Assembly: GCA_964582065.1 (NCBI GenBank)
Contig: CAZOQG010000025.1
Span: 1-19,268, forward strand
DNA length: 19,268 bases
Direction of reading: 5' to 3'
Source of the DNA: JACNFS01 sp964582065
GTDB lineage: Bacteria > Chloroflexota > Dehalococcoidia > GIF9 > UBA5629
Shown here: positions 6,822-14,028 of the stretch, piece by piece
How the letters are laid out: every line of letters begins with the position of its first letter
Position numbering within the stretch: position 1 is the stretch's first letter
Notes under the pieces: model-generated
The model's input: only the letters and a program-made list of their open reading frames with translations
Told to the model about the DNA's origin: nothing
Database searches by the model: none
Program-made: the position numbers and the translations under genes

Positions 6822-7508
6822 GTGACGGTACGAGACATGGCTGTTCAACTGGAGTTTTTGCAGTCTATTCCCTACTTTTCCGGTCTCGGCCCTGCTGAGC
6901 TTGACTCCATCAGGAAGCTCGTCTTCGAGAAAACGGCCGAGAGAGGAGAGATAGTCCTGCTTGAGGGTGAGCCGGCCGATGGGCTGTATTTTGTGGCTTC
7001 AGGCGTGGTGAAGGTGTTCATGACCTCGGCTGAGGGGAAAGAGCAGATTCTGCACATTGTGCGCCCGGGAGAGTCCTTCAACGATGTCCCTGTCTTTGAT
7101 GGCGGTTTAAATCCCGCCGGCGCCCAGGCCATGGGGCCTGTAACTCTTTACGGGATAAGAAAGAGTAACGTGGAGACTATTCTCCGGGACCACCCGCAGG
7201 TAGCTCTGAACGTCATTAGAGTACTGGCGGACAAGTTGCGTCACCTGGTATCGCTGGTCGAGGACCTGTCCTTCAAACACGTTATCGGCAGGGTGGCCAA
7301 GATACTCCTTGAGCAAGCCGGAGACGGAAAAGGCCCCGGCCCCCGGCTTACGCAGCAGGAGATGGCAGGTATGGCCGGTACCGCCCGGGAAGTCGTCGGC
7401 AGGTCCCTCAAAGCCCTGGAAGAGCAGGGGGTGGTCAGGTTGGATCGCCACCGCATAGTCATTACCGACAAGGAAGCTCTCAAGGAGATAATCGCAGCGC
7501 CTTCTTGA
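6822..7508 (+). CDS. Crp/Fnr-family transcriptional regulator
   Basis: The 228-residue product has the family layout: an N-terminal cyclic-nucleotide-type beta-barrel (about 13-125, with LLEGEPADGLYFVASGVVKV and RPGESF), a long dimerisation helix (about 126-150) and a winged HTH (LTQQEMAGMAGTAREVVGRS, about 176-195). There is no cysteine at all, so it is not an Fe-S oxygen sensor like Fnr. The Arg-Ser pair that binds cAMP in Crp is replaced (LNPAGAQA), so cAMP is unlikely. The signal may be haem, NO/CO or a metabolite. The start is GTG (6822); ATG at 6837 is an alternative, and neither has a strong ribosome site. It lies upstream of ferredoxin and NifU-domain genes, which suggests redox control. 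Confidence 0.9.
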   Translation: MTVRDMAVQLEFLQSIPYFSGLGPAELDSIRKLVFEKTAERGEIVLLEGEPADGLYFVASGVVKVFMTSAEGKEQILHIVRPGESFNDVPVFDGGLNPAGAQAMGPVTLYGIRKSNVETILRDHPQVALNVIRVLADKLRHLVSLVEDLSFKHVIGRVAKILLEQAGDGKGPGPRLTQQEMAGMAGTAREVVGRSLKALEEQGVVRLDRHRIVITDKEALKEIIAAPS

Positions 7509-7572
7509 GACAAAGGTCACAGACAGATGGCCGGATTTGGTGTTAATATAACTGAGATGGAGATGGATAGCA

Positions 7573-7779
7573 GTGATTGAAATGCCCGTGATAGACCCGG
7601 AAAAGTGTAACGGGTGTGGGCTGTGTGTCAGCGTGTGCTATTGCAGCGCTCTGGTTATGGTTGACAACATTGTAACCATTATCGAAACGGAAGAGTGCGG
7701 CTGGTGTACTCAGTGTGAAGCTGTCTGTCCCACCGGCGCCATAAGCTGTGCTTTCGAGATAGTTGTCGAAGAGCACTAG
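7573..7779 (+). CDS. 2[4Fe-4S] ferredoxin
   Basis: The 68-residue product carries two CxxCxxCxxxC motifs: CNGCGLCVSVC and CGWCTQCEAVCP, the second followed by TGAI. This is the classic bacterial low-potential electron carrier with two [4Fe-4S] clusters. The first motif is followed by Tyr rather than Pro, a small deviation. The GTG at 7573 is preferred because GGAG lies about 10 bases upstream; ATG at 7582 is the alternative. It lies 64 bases after the Crp/Fnr gene and may be co-transcribed with it. The electron partner is not visible in the window. Confidence 0.92.
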   Translation: MIEMPVIDPEKCNGCGLCVSVCYCSALVMVDNIVTIIETEECGWCTQCEAVCPTGAISCAFEIVVEEH

Positions 7780-7945
7780 AGGCTGACCGGGGCCTCACAT
7801 ATCTTAGCTCCCATCGCTTTCTGTAGCTCCTTTTTTGCCTCAGGTTTATCCCGTCGTACGAGGATTTCCCTGTCACCGTGCCCGTAAAGAGACAAAAGTC
7901 GCATACAAGCATCATTTGTTGAACTAGAATAGTCGGAGATAAAGT

Positions 7946-8182
7946 ATGGACAGGAGGCATGAAATGCGTGAGAAAGTAGAATCGGTTTTGAACTCAGTAA
8001 GGCCGTCTCTGCGGGCGGATGGAGGCGACGTCGAACTGATAGACGTTAAAGAAGGCGTGGTAACAGTCAGATTGACCGGAGCCTGTGGAGGATGCCCAAT
8101 GGCAGCCATGACTCTGAAGAGCGGCATTGAGCGGGCGCTCAAAGAGCGAGTGCCCGGGGTCAAGGAGGTAGTCGCCGCCTAA
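7946..8182 (+). CDS. NifU C-terminal-domain Fe-S scaffold protein
   Basis: The 78-residue product is a stand-alone NifU-like (Nfu) domain: VLNSVRPSLRADGGDVELID, VRLTGACGGCPMAAMTL with the cluster-binding CxxC (CGGC), then GIERALKERVPGV. Such proteins carry or deliver [4Fe-4S] clusters to target proteins. Length and motif order are typical. GGAG about 7 bases before ATG supports the start. It follows the ferredoxin gene after 166 bases without a visible gene, so it may have its own promoter. It fits with the ferredoxin as part of Fe-S supply. Confidence 0.92.
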   Translation: MDRRHEMREKVESVLNSVRPSLRADGGDVELIDVKEGVVTVRLTGACGGCPMAAMTLKSGIERALKERVPGVKEVVAA

Positions 8183-8285
8183 GTAGTACCTTGTAGTAAT
8201 GACAGGCGCTTGCAGTGGCGAGCGAGCGGACTGGCTAACCATCGAATTAATACGCCTGAACGAAAAATAGCAAAGGGAGTAGGTC

Positions 8286-9707
8286 ATGACAGCGGTCTTG
8301 AAAGACATTGGAACCACGGAACACGTCCTCCATGAGCGCGACGAATTACATCCGGCTGGCGAGGAAACTGAGGAAGACGGGGACGGTAATCGCGAGGATG
8401 AGGTTCCCCTTTTCGATGGGGGAAGTGAATTTGCACCGGATTTGATGAGATTGTACTTTGCTGAATCCGGTCAGACTCCTCTTCTCAGCGCCGAGGAGGA
8501 GAAAACGCTGGGCAGCAGGATAGAGGATGGGAAGCACCTATCGCAGCTTGAGCATGAGTGGGTTGCCAAATATGGCATGAGGCCAGCGGCAACCGACCTG
8601 TTGCTTGCGTTAACGGAGCGTTTCTGCCGGGCAGGTACACTCTTTGAGACGCTGTGCCGGTATCTAGAACTGCCGCCTGGCGGGACTGTAGCCGACAGGG
8701 TGTTACACCCGGACCTGGGCTGCGCCATCGACGGCCATATCGGCGAGGACTTGTTGAGCGCCATGGCTCAGGCCACCGGAGCCAGCCAGGCTAGAACGCT
8801 GAGAGCCTTAGTTCAACTGTCTCTGAACAGCCGGCTGATTCCGTGGGACATCCTGGGGGAAGCAGGTCGGAAGAACTCGGCTGCCGGGTTCGAGGAGGTG
8901 CTGCGCTCGCCAGATTTCTGGGATGAACTGCAAAAGCATCTACCCGAGATTGCCTCACACTTCGAGCGAATAAGAGAAAGAGCACGTCAAGCAACTGATC
9001 ACATGGTTCGAGCTAACTTGCGCCTGGTGGTCAGCGTGGCCAAGAAATATGTAGGCCGGGGTATGCCTCTAGCTGACCTCGTCCAGGAGGGCAATATAGG
9101 GTTAATGCGGGCAGTGCAAAAATTCGACCACCGTAGAGGCTACAAGTTCAGCACCTACGCCCACTGGTGGATTCGGCAAGGGGTCATCCGGTCTCTAGCT
9201 GACCAGGGGCGCACCGTGCGCCTGCCTGTGCACGTGATTGATGACATGAGGAGCCTCGCCCAGGCCTTTAACAAGCTATCTCAGGAGCCAGGTCGGCGCC
9301 CGACCACCGAGGAGTTAGCTTCCGAGATGGGAGTCTCTCCCGAGAAGGTGGAGTGGCTGCTGAAGGCAAGTGCCAGAGAGCCCATTTCCTTTGAAACACG
9401 CGTGGGGCACGAGGGGGGACTACTTGGCGATTTCATCGAAGATAAGGCGACGCCGGACCCCGGCGAGAAGGCTGCTGCTGCCCTGCTCAAGGAGCAATTG
9501 AGCACGGCGCTGGAGTCGCTGTCACCTCGCGAACATCGCGTCATCGAGATGAGGTTTGGGCTGGACAACGAATGCGGCCGGACCCTGGAAGAGGTCGGCG
9601 CGGAGTTAGGGCTTACCAAAGAGCGGATACGGCAGATTGAAGCAAAGGCACTGGCGAAACTGCGCCATCCAAGCCACAGCCGCAGGTTGGTGGACTACCT
9701 GTGGTAA
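8286..9707 (+). CDS. RpoD/SigA-family sigma-70 factor
   Basis: The 473-residue product has region 1.2 (DLMRLYFAESGQTPLLSAEEE, about 52-80) and a spacer of about 150 residues. Region 2 (about 238-310) contains NLRLVVSVAKKYVGRGMPL, the core-binding DLVQEGNIGLMRAVQKFD and the -10-reading FSTYAHWWIRQ. Region 3 (about 320-395) is followed by region 4 (about 405-460), with a -35-reading HTH in TLEEVGAELGLTKERIRQIE. Region 1.1 is missing, replaced by a short acidic N-terminus. The complete region 2-4 set marks it as a group 1 or 2 sigma factor. I cannot tell whether it is the main housekeeping one, so no symbol is given. AAAGGGAG before ATG supports the start. Confidence 0.93.
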   Translation: MTAVLKDIGTTEHVLHERDELHPAGEETEEDGDGNREDEVPLFDGGSEFAPDLMRLYFAESGQTPLLSAEEEKTLGSRIEDGKHLSQLEHEWVAKYGMRPAATDLLLALTERFCRAGTLFETLCRYLELPPGGTVADRVLHPDLGCAIDGHIGEDLLSAMAQATGASQARTLRALVQLSLNSRLIPWDILGEAGRKNSAAGFEEVLRSPDFWDELQKHLPEIASHFERIRERARQATDHMVRANLRLVVSVAKKYVGRGMPLADLVQEGNIGLMRAVQKFDHRRGYKFSTYAHWWIRQGVIRSLADQGRTVRLPVHVIDDMRSLAQAFNKLSQEPGRRPTTEELASEMGVSPEKVEWLLKASAREPISFETRVGHEGGLLGDFIEDKATPDPGEKAAAALLKEQLSTALESLSPREHRVIEMRFGLDNECGRTLEEVGAELGLTKERIRQIEAKALAKLRHPSHSRRLVDYLW

Positions 9708-9850
9708 CTGTTGACGGAAATGTGGGAACTGCAGCACTCATCCGGGCACGACGGAAGAGCTACTCATCGCCCGCTGCGCCCTTAGTCTGGTGCGGCATGA
9801 TGCAGGTCACATTACAAATGCAATAGGGCACACCTAGATGAGCACACTGT

Positions 9851-10009
9851 CATTTCGGCTAGTTAAGCGTTGATGTGCAACAAATGCTCGGTTTTCTCGT
9901 TATATGCTTTGAAAGCCAGAGGGCCGCGAAAAGTTGACAAATGAACAAAGAGCTTGTGGCTATACTTGGTAGTTTCTTGCTTGCGTCTCTGGTTTTCTTC
10001 TTGTGTTTC
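9851..10009 (+). repeat. diverged direct repeat with mini-gene, copy 1
   Basis: This stretch aligns with 15324-15480 with one small indel upstream of the ATG. Similarity starts near CATTTCGG and ends abruptly after TTCTTGTGTTTC inside the mini-gene. The 69 coding bases differ at only three positions; the roughly 90 upstream bases are less similar. The two copies lie about 5.5 kb apart in the same orientation. Confidence 0.8.
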
Positions 10010-10048
10010 AGAGGCAGAGTACCCCAGGCCGGAAAATGCCGTAGCTGA
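9941..10048 (+). CDS. mini-protein with one membrane helix, copy 1 (35 residues)
   Basis: The ORF reads MNKELVAILGSFLLASLVFF (residues 1-20), then LCFRGRVPQAGKCRS and TGA. Residues about 5-23 form one membrane helix. The first 23 residues are identical to the mini-protein at 15414-15497, while the DNA differs at three third- or first-position silent sites (AAG/AAA, GCC/GCT, CTG/TTG). After Phe23 the sequence is unrelated to the other copy and gives a basic tail. The ribosome site is weaker here (GAAAAG instead of AGGAG), so this copy may be decaying or may have a changed role. Confidence 0.5.
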   Translation: MNKELVAILGSFLLASLVFFLCFRGRVPQAGKCRS

Positions 10049-10111
10049 ATTCGAGCGGAAACTGGAGAGAGGACATCAGCGTAGGCTAAAGGGCTTACTG
10101 ATTTCATAGTA

Positions 10112-10128
10112 AGACGGTCCTGCCGTCT
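10112..10128. other. short stem-loop
   Basis: AGACGG and CCGTCT pair perfectly (6 bp) around TCCTG. It lies 64 bases after the mini-gene stop and may end its transcript, though no T tract follows. Confidence 0.35.
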
Positions 10129-10193
10129 ACATATGTGAGCGCTATACGTCCAAGACGACGGTTACCGATATTCTCGCTTGACCACATTGCTGG

Positions 10194-10217
10194 CCGGGCT
10201 TCCTCGACGAAGCTCGG
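10194..10217. other. GC-rich stem-loop
   Basis: CCGGGCTTC pairs with GAAGCTCGG over 9 bp with one G-T wobble and loop CTCGAC. It is a likely RNA structure or transcription stop in the gap before the minus-strand remnant. Confidence 0.4.
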
Positions 10218-10319
10218 TCGGCGGGGCTTTACAAGTAAATGGGGCTGCCGGTGATAAAGCCTGGGCTAAACCGAGAATCACTCGATACTACCCACCAATA
10301 TTGTGGCGCAAAGCAAAAA

Positions 10320-10775
10320 CTACACCGACCTACTAATAGCCTCTTTCTTCCCCATGGCTTCCTTGTAAGTGTCTCTCTGGACGATATACTGCATGATCTC
10401 AGAGGTTCCCGAGGCGATTCTTCCCAGCTTGGCAAACCGTAAGTAGGATTCTATTGGGTATTTGTTTGTGTAACCAATACCACTGAGCACTTGAAGGGCC
10501 TTATCGGCTACCTCATAACCCATCTCGCTTGCCAGGTACTTCGCCTCCGCAGCATCCTTCACCGCGTTGGAGCCATATTTGTCCATCAGCCTGCATCCCC
10601 TTAGAACCATAGTGGCGATGATGTCCACCTTTATGATCATATCGGCCATCATATTGTAGACCGTGGGGAGTCGACTCAAGGTGACGCCAAAGGCCTCACG
10701 CTCAAGGGAGTACTTGATAGCTTCATCTATGATATATAATACTTGTTGCAAAGAGGGCGGGAGGTAGAGCCTCAC
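10320..10775 (-). pseudogene. acyl-CoA dehydrogenase, C-terminal remnant
   Basis: The 151-residue frame matches only the C-terminal helical domain of acyl-CoA dehydrogenases: EAIKYSLEREAFGVTLSRLP, EAKYLASEMGYEVADKALQV, GIGYTNKYPIESYLRFAKLG and the FAD-binding end ASGTSEIMQYIVQRD. Family members run to about 380-400 residues, so the N-terminal and middle domains (flavin and substrate binding) are missing. Upstream the frame meets a stop at 10791-10793, and the AtuA-family gene begins at 10827, so nothing remains of the front. The GTG at 10775 is only the first available start. It is almost certainly a fragment left by a rearrangement beside the catabolic operon. Confidence 0.8.
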
Positions 10776-10826
10776 CCATGCTAAACGAGCTCAATGAGAT
10801 GGGTAGCAAAAAGTAGGAGCTAGATT

Positions 10827-12203
10827 ATGAAGAAGATAAGACTGGGCGCTGGCTCGGGGTGGGCGCCATCGGACCCGTTGCCAGCACTGGAATTAGTAGA
10901 GAAGGGAGAAATTGATTACCTGGGGTTTGACCAGTTAGCAGAGCTTACAATGGCCATACTTCAGATAGCGAAGACGAGAGACCACAGGAGGGGTTATGCC
11001 TGGCAGCACATCATCGATGGCATGAAGTTAATATTGCCGCCTGCCTACAAGAAGGGTATAAAGATAGTCACAAATGGTGGCGGAGTTAACTGTGAGGAAG
11101 CAGCGAATCAAGTATTGAGTATTGCTAGGGAGAACCGGCTCACTGACATAAAGGTAGGCATTGTACGAGGCGATGATATCCTGGATAAGCTGGACGACTG
11201 TAGAAAAAAGGGGTGGAGATTTGAGAATTTGGATACCGGTGAAGAAGACATAAATGGCATAAGGGCCCGTATTGTCTCTGCCCATGCATATATCGGGGCA
11301 GACGGGATTATCGGTGCTCTTGGTGAAGGGGCAGACGTGGTCATAACGGGCAGGGTTTCGGATAACGCCCTCTTTGTAGCTCCCATTATGTATGAATTAG
11401 GCTGGAAGTTTGAGGAGCCTTGTTGGGACCTTGTTGGTGCCGCAGTAACCGTAGGCCATATAGTTGAGTGCGCCAGTTGGTGCTGCGGGCAGAGCTCGGT
11501 TCTATGGCAGGAGGTGCCGAAGCCCTGGGCCGTAGGCAATCCAATAGCCGAGTTTTATGAGGATGGCACCGCTATTATTACCAAGGTGCCCGGAACCGGC
11601 GGTATGGTGAACGAGTGGACCATAAAAGAGCAGCTTGTGTATGAAGTCCATGACCCCAGAAACTATATTATGCCGGATGGCATAGCTGACATGACAACGC
11701 TGAAACTCGAGGACTTGGGCAATGATAGGGTGCGGGTGACGAACATGAGTGGCAAGCCCAGGCCTGATACACTGAAAGTACAGGTTGGCTACTCAGACGG
11801 ATATATTGCGGAAAACTTGACCATAATAGGTGCCCCTAAAGCCTTGAGCAAGGCAAGAAGAATGGAAGAAATAGGCTGGGAGAAACTGAAACAAACGGGC
11901 TTGAGACGGGCGGATTTGGACGTAAGGATCGATTACGTCGGGATAAACTCGCTATTGGGCCCTATTGTACCCGTCCCGGATGAAGACTCCATAAACGAGA
12001 TAGGTCTTAGAGTAGCCGCCAAGGCAAAAACGGCGGCTGAGGCACAGAACATAATATTTGCATTCAGCCTGGCGGCTACTGGTACGCCGGTAGGCGTAGG
12101 ATTCTCAGCTCCAAGTCGACCCAGGCCTGTAGTTGCCCTTTGGCCTACGCTTATACCTAGAGAAGAGGTGCCGGTAGATTTTGTCATCAAGGAGGTGAGT
12201 TAG
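10827..12203 (+). CDS. AtuA-family (DUF1446) acyclic terpene utilisation-like protein
   Basis: The 458-residue product starts KKIRLGAGSGWAPSDPLPAL, the typical opening of this family. It continues with YLGFDQLAELTM, a glycine-rich IVTNGGGVN, YIGADGIIGALGEGADVVIT and GRVSDNALFVAP. AtuA is known from acyclic terpene (citronellol/geraniol) degradation in Pseudomonas, but the family is much wider and most members have no proven reaction, so the substrate here is unknown. AGGAG lies 7 bases before the ATG. The partner C-terminal domain is encoded as a separate gene 2 bases downstream, and a permease follows. The three genes form one operon. Confidence 0.9.
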   Translation: MKKIRLGAGSGWAPSDPLPALELVEKGEIDYLGFDQLAELTMAILQIAKTRDHRRGYAWQHIIDGMKLILPPAYKKGIKIVTNGGGVNCEEAANQVLSIARENRLTDIKVGIVRGDDILDKLDDCRKKGWRFENLDTGEEDINGIRARIVSAHAYIGADGIIGALGEGADVVITGRVSDNALFVAPIMYELGWKFEEPCWDLVGAAVTVGHIVECASWCCGQSSVLWQEVPKPWAVGNPIAEFYEDGTAIITKVPGTGGMVNEWTIKEQLVYEVHDPRNYIMPDGIADMTTLKLEDLGNDRVRVTNMSGKPRPDTLKVQVGYSDGYIAENLTIIGAPKALSKARRMEEIGWEKLKQTGLRRADLDVRIDYVGINSLLGPIVPVPDEDSINEIGLRVAAKAKTAAEAQNIIFAFSLAATGTPVGVGFSAPSRPRPVVALWPTLIPREEVPVDFVIKEVS

Positions 12204-12205
12204 CA

Positions 12206-12544
12206 ATGCCTAAGGTTTTGCTCAAGGAACTTGCCTATACCAGAAGCGGTGATAAAGGGGACATTTCCAATGTTGGAATTTTGGCGTTTAACGGAAGTAA
12301 TTTCGAGATATTGAGAAAGCAAGTTACGCCGCAGAGGGTAAAAGAGCACTACAAGGATTTGGCCAAAGGGGAAGTGAAGGTGTACGAGATGCCGAATATA
12401 GATGCGCTGCAGGTGGTGATGTATAATGCTTTGGGCGGTGGAGCCACCAAAACACTCAGGTGGGATGAGACGGGGAAGTCGATGTGTTTGGCGATGCTAT
12501 ATATGGAAATTGAAGTGCCCGATGGGTTTCAAGTGGATGGGTGA
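12206..12544 (+). CDS. AtuA-like C-terminal-domain protein
   Basis: The 112-residue product matches the domain found at the end of longer AtuA proteins: ELAYTRSGDKGDISNVGILA, then RVKEHYKDLAKGEVKVYEMP and the glycine turn YNALGGGATKTLRWD. In many bacteria it is fused to the DUF1446 part; here it is a separate gene. Only 2 bases separate it from the upstream stop, and its ribosome site (AAGGAGG) lies inside the end of that gene. The two products most likely form one complex. Confidence 0.88.
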   Translation: MPKVLLKELAYTRSGDKGDISNVGILAFNGSNFEILRKQVTPQRVKEHYKDLAKGEVKVYEMPNIDALQVVMYNALGGGATKTLRWDETGKSMCLAMLYMEIEVPDGFQVDG

Positions 12545-12547
12545 AAT

Positions 12548-13927
12548 ATGGCCAAGACTAACAGTATGTCACGAGAAGTAAAGCTAGACCGGCCAATCAC
12601 GTTGATAGGCGCCATTGCCTTGGTTGTTGGTGGCGTAGTGGGAATGGGTATCTATGCCCTCATAGCCGGGATCGGTGCCGAGGCTGGCTCTACCTTGTGG
12701 CTGGCATTTGCTCTTGCGATGGTTATTTCAGTGGTAGGTGTTGCTCCCCTGATTCAGATTGCGAGCGCTCTTCCTCGTGCTGGAGCCGGATACCTCTATA
12801 CCAGCCGGTTGCTCAATCCTCTTATGGGAACAATTGTTTCTTATTGGGCTATTCTGGGTGTGGCTTGTTCAACCTGTTTTGTTTCCCTGGGATTGGCCGG
12901 CTATATAGCTCCTTATTTACCCTGGGACATACCGGTGAAGATTTTGGCGCTGATATTGCCCTGCCTATTTTTCCTGCTCTACCTGTTTCGCTTGAGATTG
13001 GCAACGTGGTTTCAGATATTGCTCGTGGTTCAGCTTATCGTTGCTCTGTTGGTATATGCTGGCGTAGGTTCATTCCAGTACGATATGCAATTTAGCCTGT
13101 CGTTGCCCCAGGCGGCTGGCGGGCTTATTATGGCCGTTGTTCTTTGCTATAGCGCATGCATGGGATTTCAGGTAATAGGTGAAATGGGCGAGGAAATGGT
13201 GAATGCCCGCAGGAATATTCCTCTGGCCATCGCAATCGGGGGGGCGATTATTCTCATTGTGTATATTCTTGTTGGCACCGTTTTCATTAGTTCCGTGCCC
13301 TATGATTATGAAACAATTAAAGGCATGACTGCCCCTCTTGTGGATTCGGGGAGAGCCTTTCTGTCGCCGTTCTGGCTGGTTTTTCTGAGCATAGGTGCCC
13401 TCAGTGCCGGGCTAACCTCTTTTAACGCGGCTGCTATAGCCATGCCGCGCGAGTTCTTCGCACAGGCACGCGATGGCATAGCACCTCTCTTCATGGGTAA
13501 GATAAATGAACGCACCCGCTCGCCTATCAACGCGGTTGGGGTGTACGTCCTGTTTGCAATACTGCTCCTGTTGCTCGGCCGTAGTATTGATTTCTATGCT
13601 GTGATGACTGCGGTTGGGATCCTGGGGTTGACTGCTATGATGGCAATAGCAGCATTCAGGCTGCCTTCCAAGCTTCCTGACCGCTACAGTAGCGCCTACT
13701 TCAAGATGTCGAAACCGTGGCTTTTCACCATTGCCGTTATCGCGGTGGTGTCGAGCCTGGGGTTTGTCTTTCTCGTACTAACCGAACTACCCGTGGTTGG
13801 CCTTGTCTACCTTGGTTGGACCGTCCTCATTGTTGTGTACTACTTCTTACGTGTCCGCTGGCTCAAGAGGAAGGGTTTCGATTGGGAAGGAACGATCAAA
13901 CGGATTCCCGGGCTTGATGAGGAATGA
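12548..13927 (+). CDS. APC-family amino acid/polyamine permease
   Basis: The 459-residue product is an integral membrane protein with about 12 hydrophobic helices. Helix 1 has the broken-helix glycine motif VVGGVVGMGIYAL, and the helix 2 region has PLIQIASALPRAGAGYLY, which carries the family's P-RAGG-Y-like signature. The middle has GFQVIGEMGEEMVNARRNIP, typical of APC transporters. It should carry an amino acid or related compound by cation-coupled transport. The ATG lies 3 bases after the previous stop, so it is translated from the AtuA-family operon and probably imports that pathway's substrate. The basic C-terminus (VRWLKRKGFDWEG) is cytoplasmic. Confidence 0.92.
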   Translation: MAKTNSMSREVKLDRPITLIGAIALVVGGVVGMGIYALIAGIGAEAGSTLWLAFALAMVISVVGVAPLIQIASALPRAGAGYLYTSRLLNPLMGTIVSYWAILGVACSTCFVSLGLAGYIAPYLPWDIPVKILALILPCLFFLLYLFRLRLATWFQILLVVQLIVALLVYAGVGSFQYDMQFSLSLPQAAGGLIMAVVLCYSACMGFQVIGEMGEEMVNARRNIPLAIAIGGAIILIVYILVGTVFISSVPYDYETIKGMTAPLVDSGRAFLSPFWLVFLSIGALSAGLTSFNAAAIAMPREFFAQARDGIAPLFMGKINERTRSPINAVGVYVLFAILLLLLGRSIDFYAVMTAVGILGLTAMMAIAAFRLPSKLPDRYSSAYFKMSKPWLFTIAVIAVVSSLGFVFLVLTELPVVGLVYLGWTVLIVVYYFLRVRWLKRKGFDWEGTIKRIPGLDEE

Positions 13928-13992
13928 GGGTGGTGTCTACAATTCGTCACACTTGCTACGTAGAGTATTGAGCCACAGTTCCTGCGAGGAGA

Positions 13993-14011
13993 GCCAGCAG
14001 ATGAGGCTGGC
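13993..14011. terminator. hairpin between convergent genes
   Basis: GCCAGC-AGATGAG-GCTGGC is a perfect 6-bp stem between the permease stop and the end of the PLP-enzyme gene. A second stem, GTCCAG-TGG-CTGGAC (14041-14055), lies just inside the latter. No T tract is present, so function as a terminator is a guess. Confidence 0.35.
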
Positions 14012-14028
14012 CAGCGCCTTGCTCTCTT

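Larger units (their letters stand above)
9708..10319. other. intergenic region of about 610 bases with a mini-gene and hairpins
   Basis: Between the sigma gene and the acyl-CoA dehydrogenase remnant there is no ordinary gene. It contains one copy of the duplicated mini-gene sequence (9851-10009) and two stem-loops: AGACGG-TCCTG-CCGTCT (10112-10128), and a stronger 9-bp stem CCGGGCTTC/GAAGCTCGG with a 6-base loop (10194-10217). Neither hairpin is followed by a T tract. Confidence 0.6.

Noticed and set aside
9859..10107. 82-codon minus-strand frame opposite mini-gene copy 1
   Set aside because: The matching minus-strand reading in copy 2 uses another frame and gives an unrelated product, while the plus-strand peptide is conserved.
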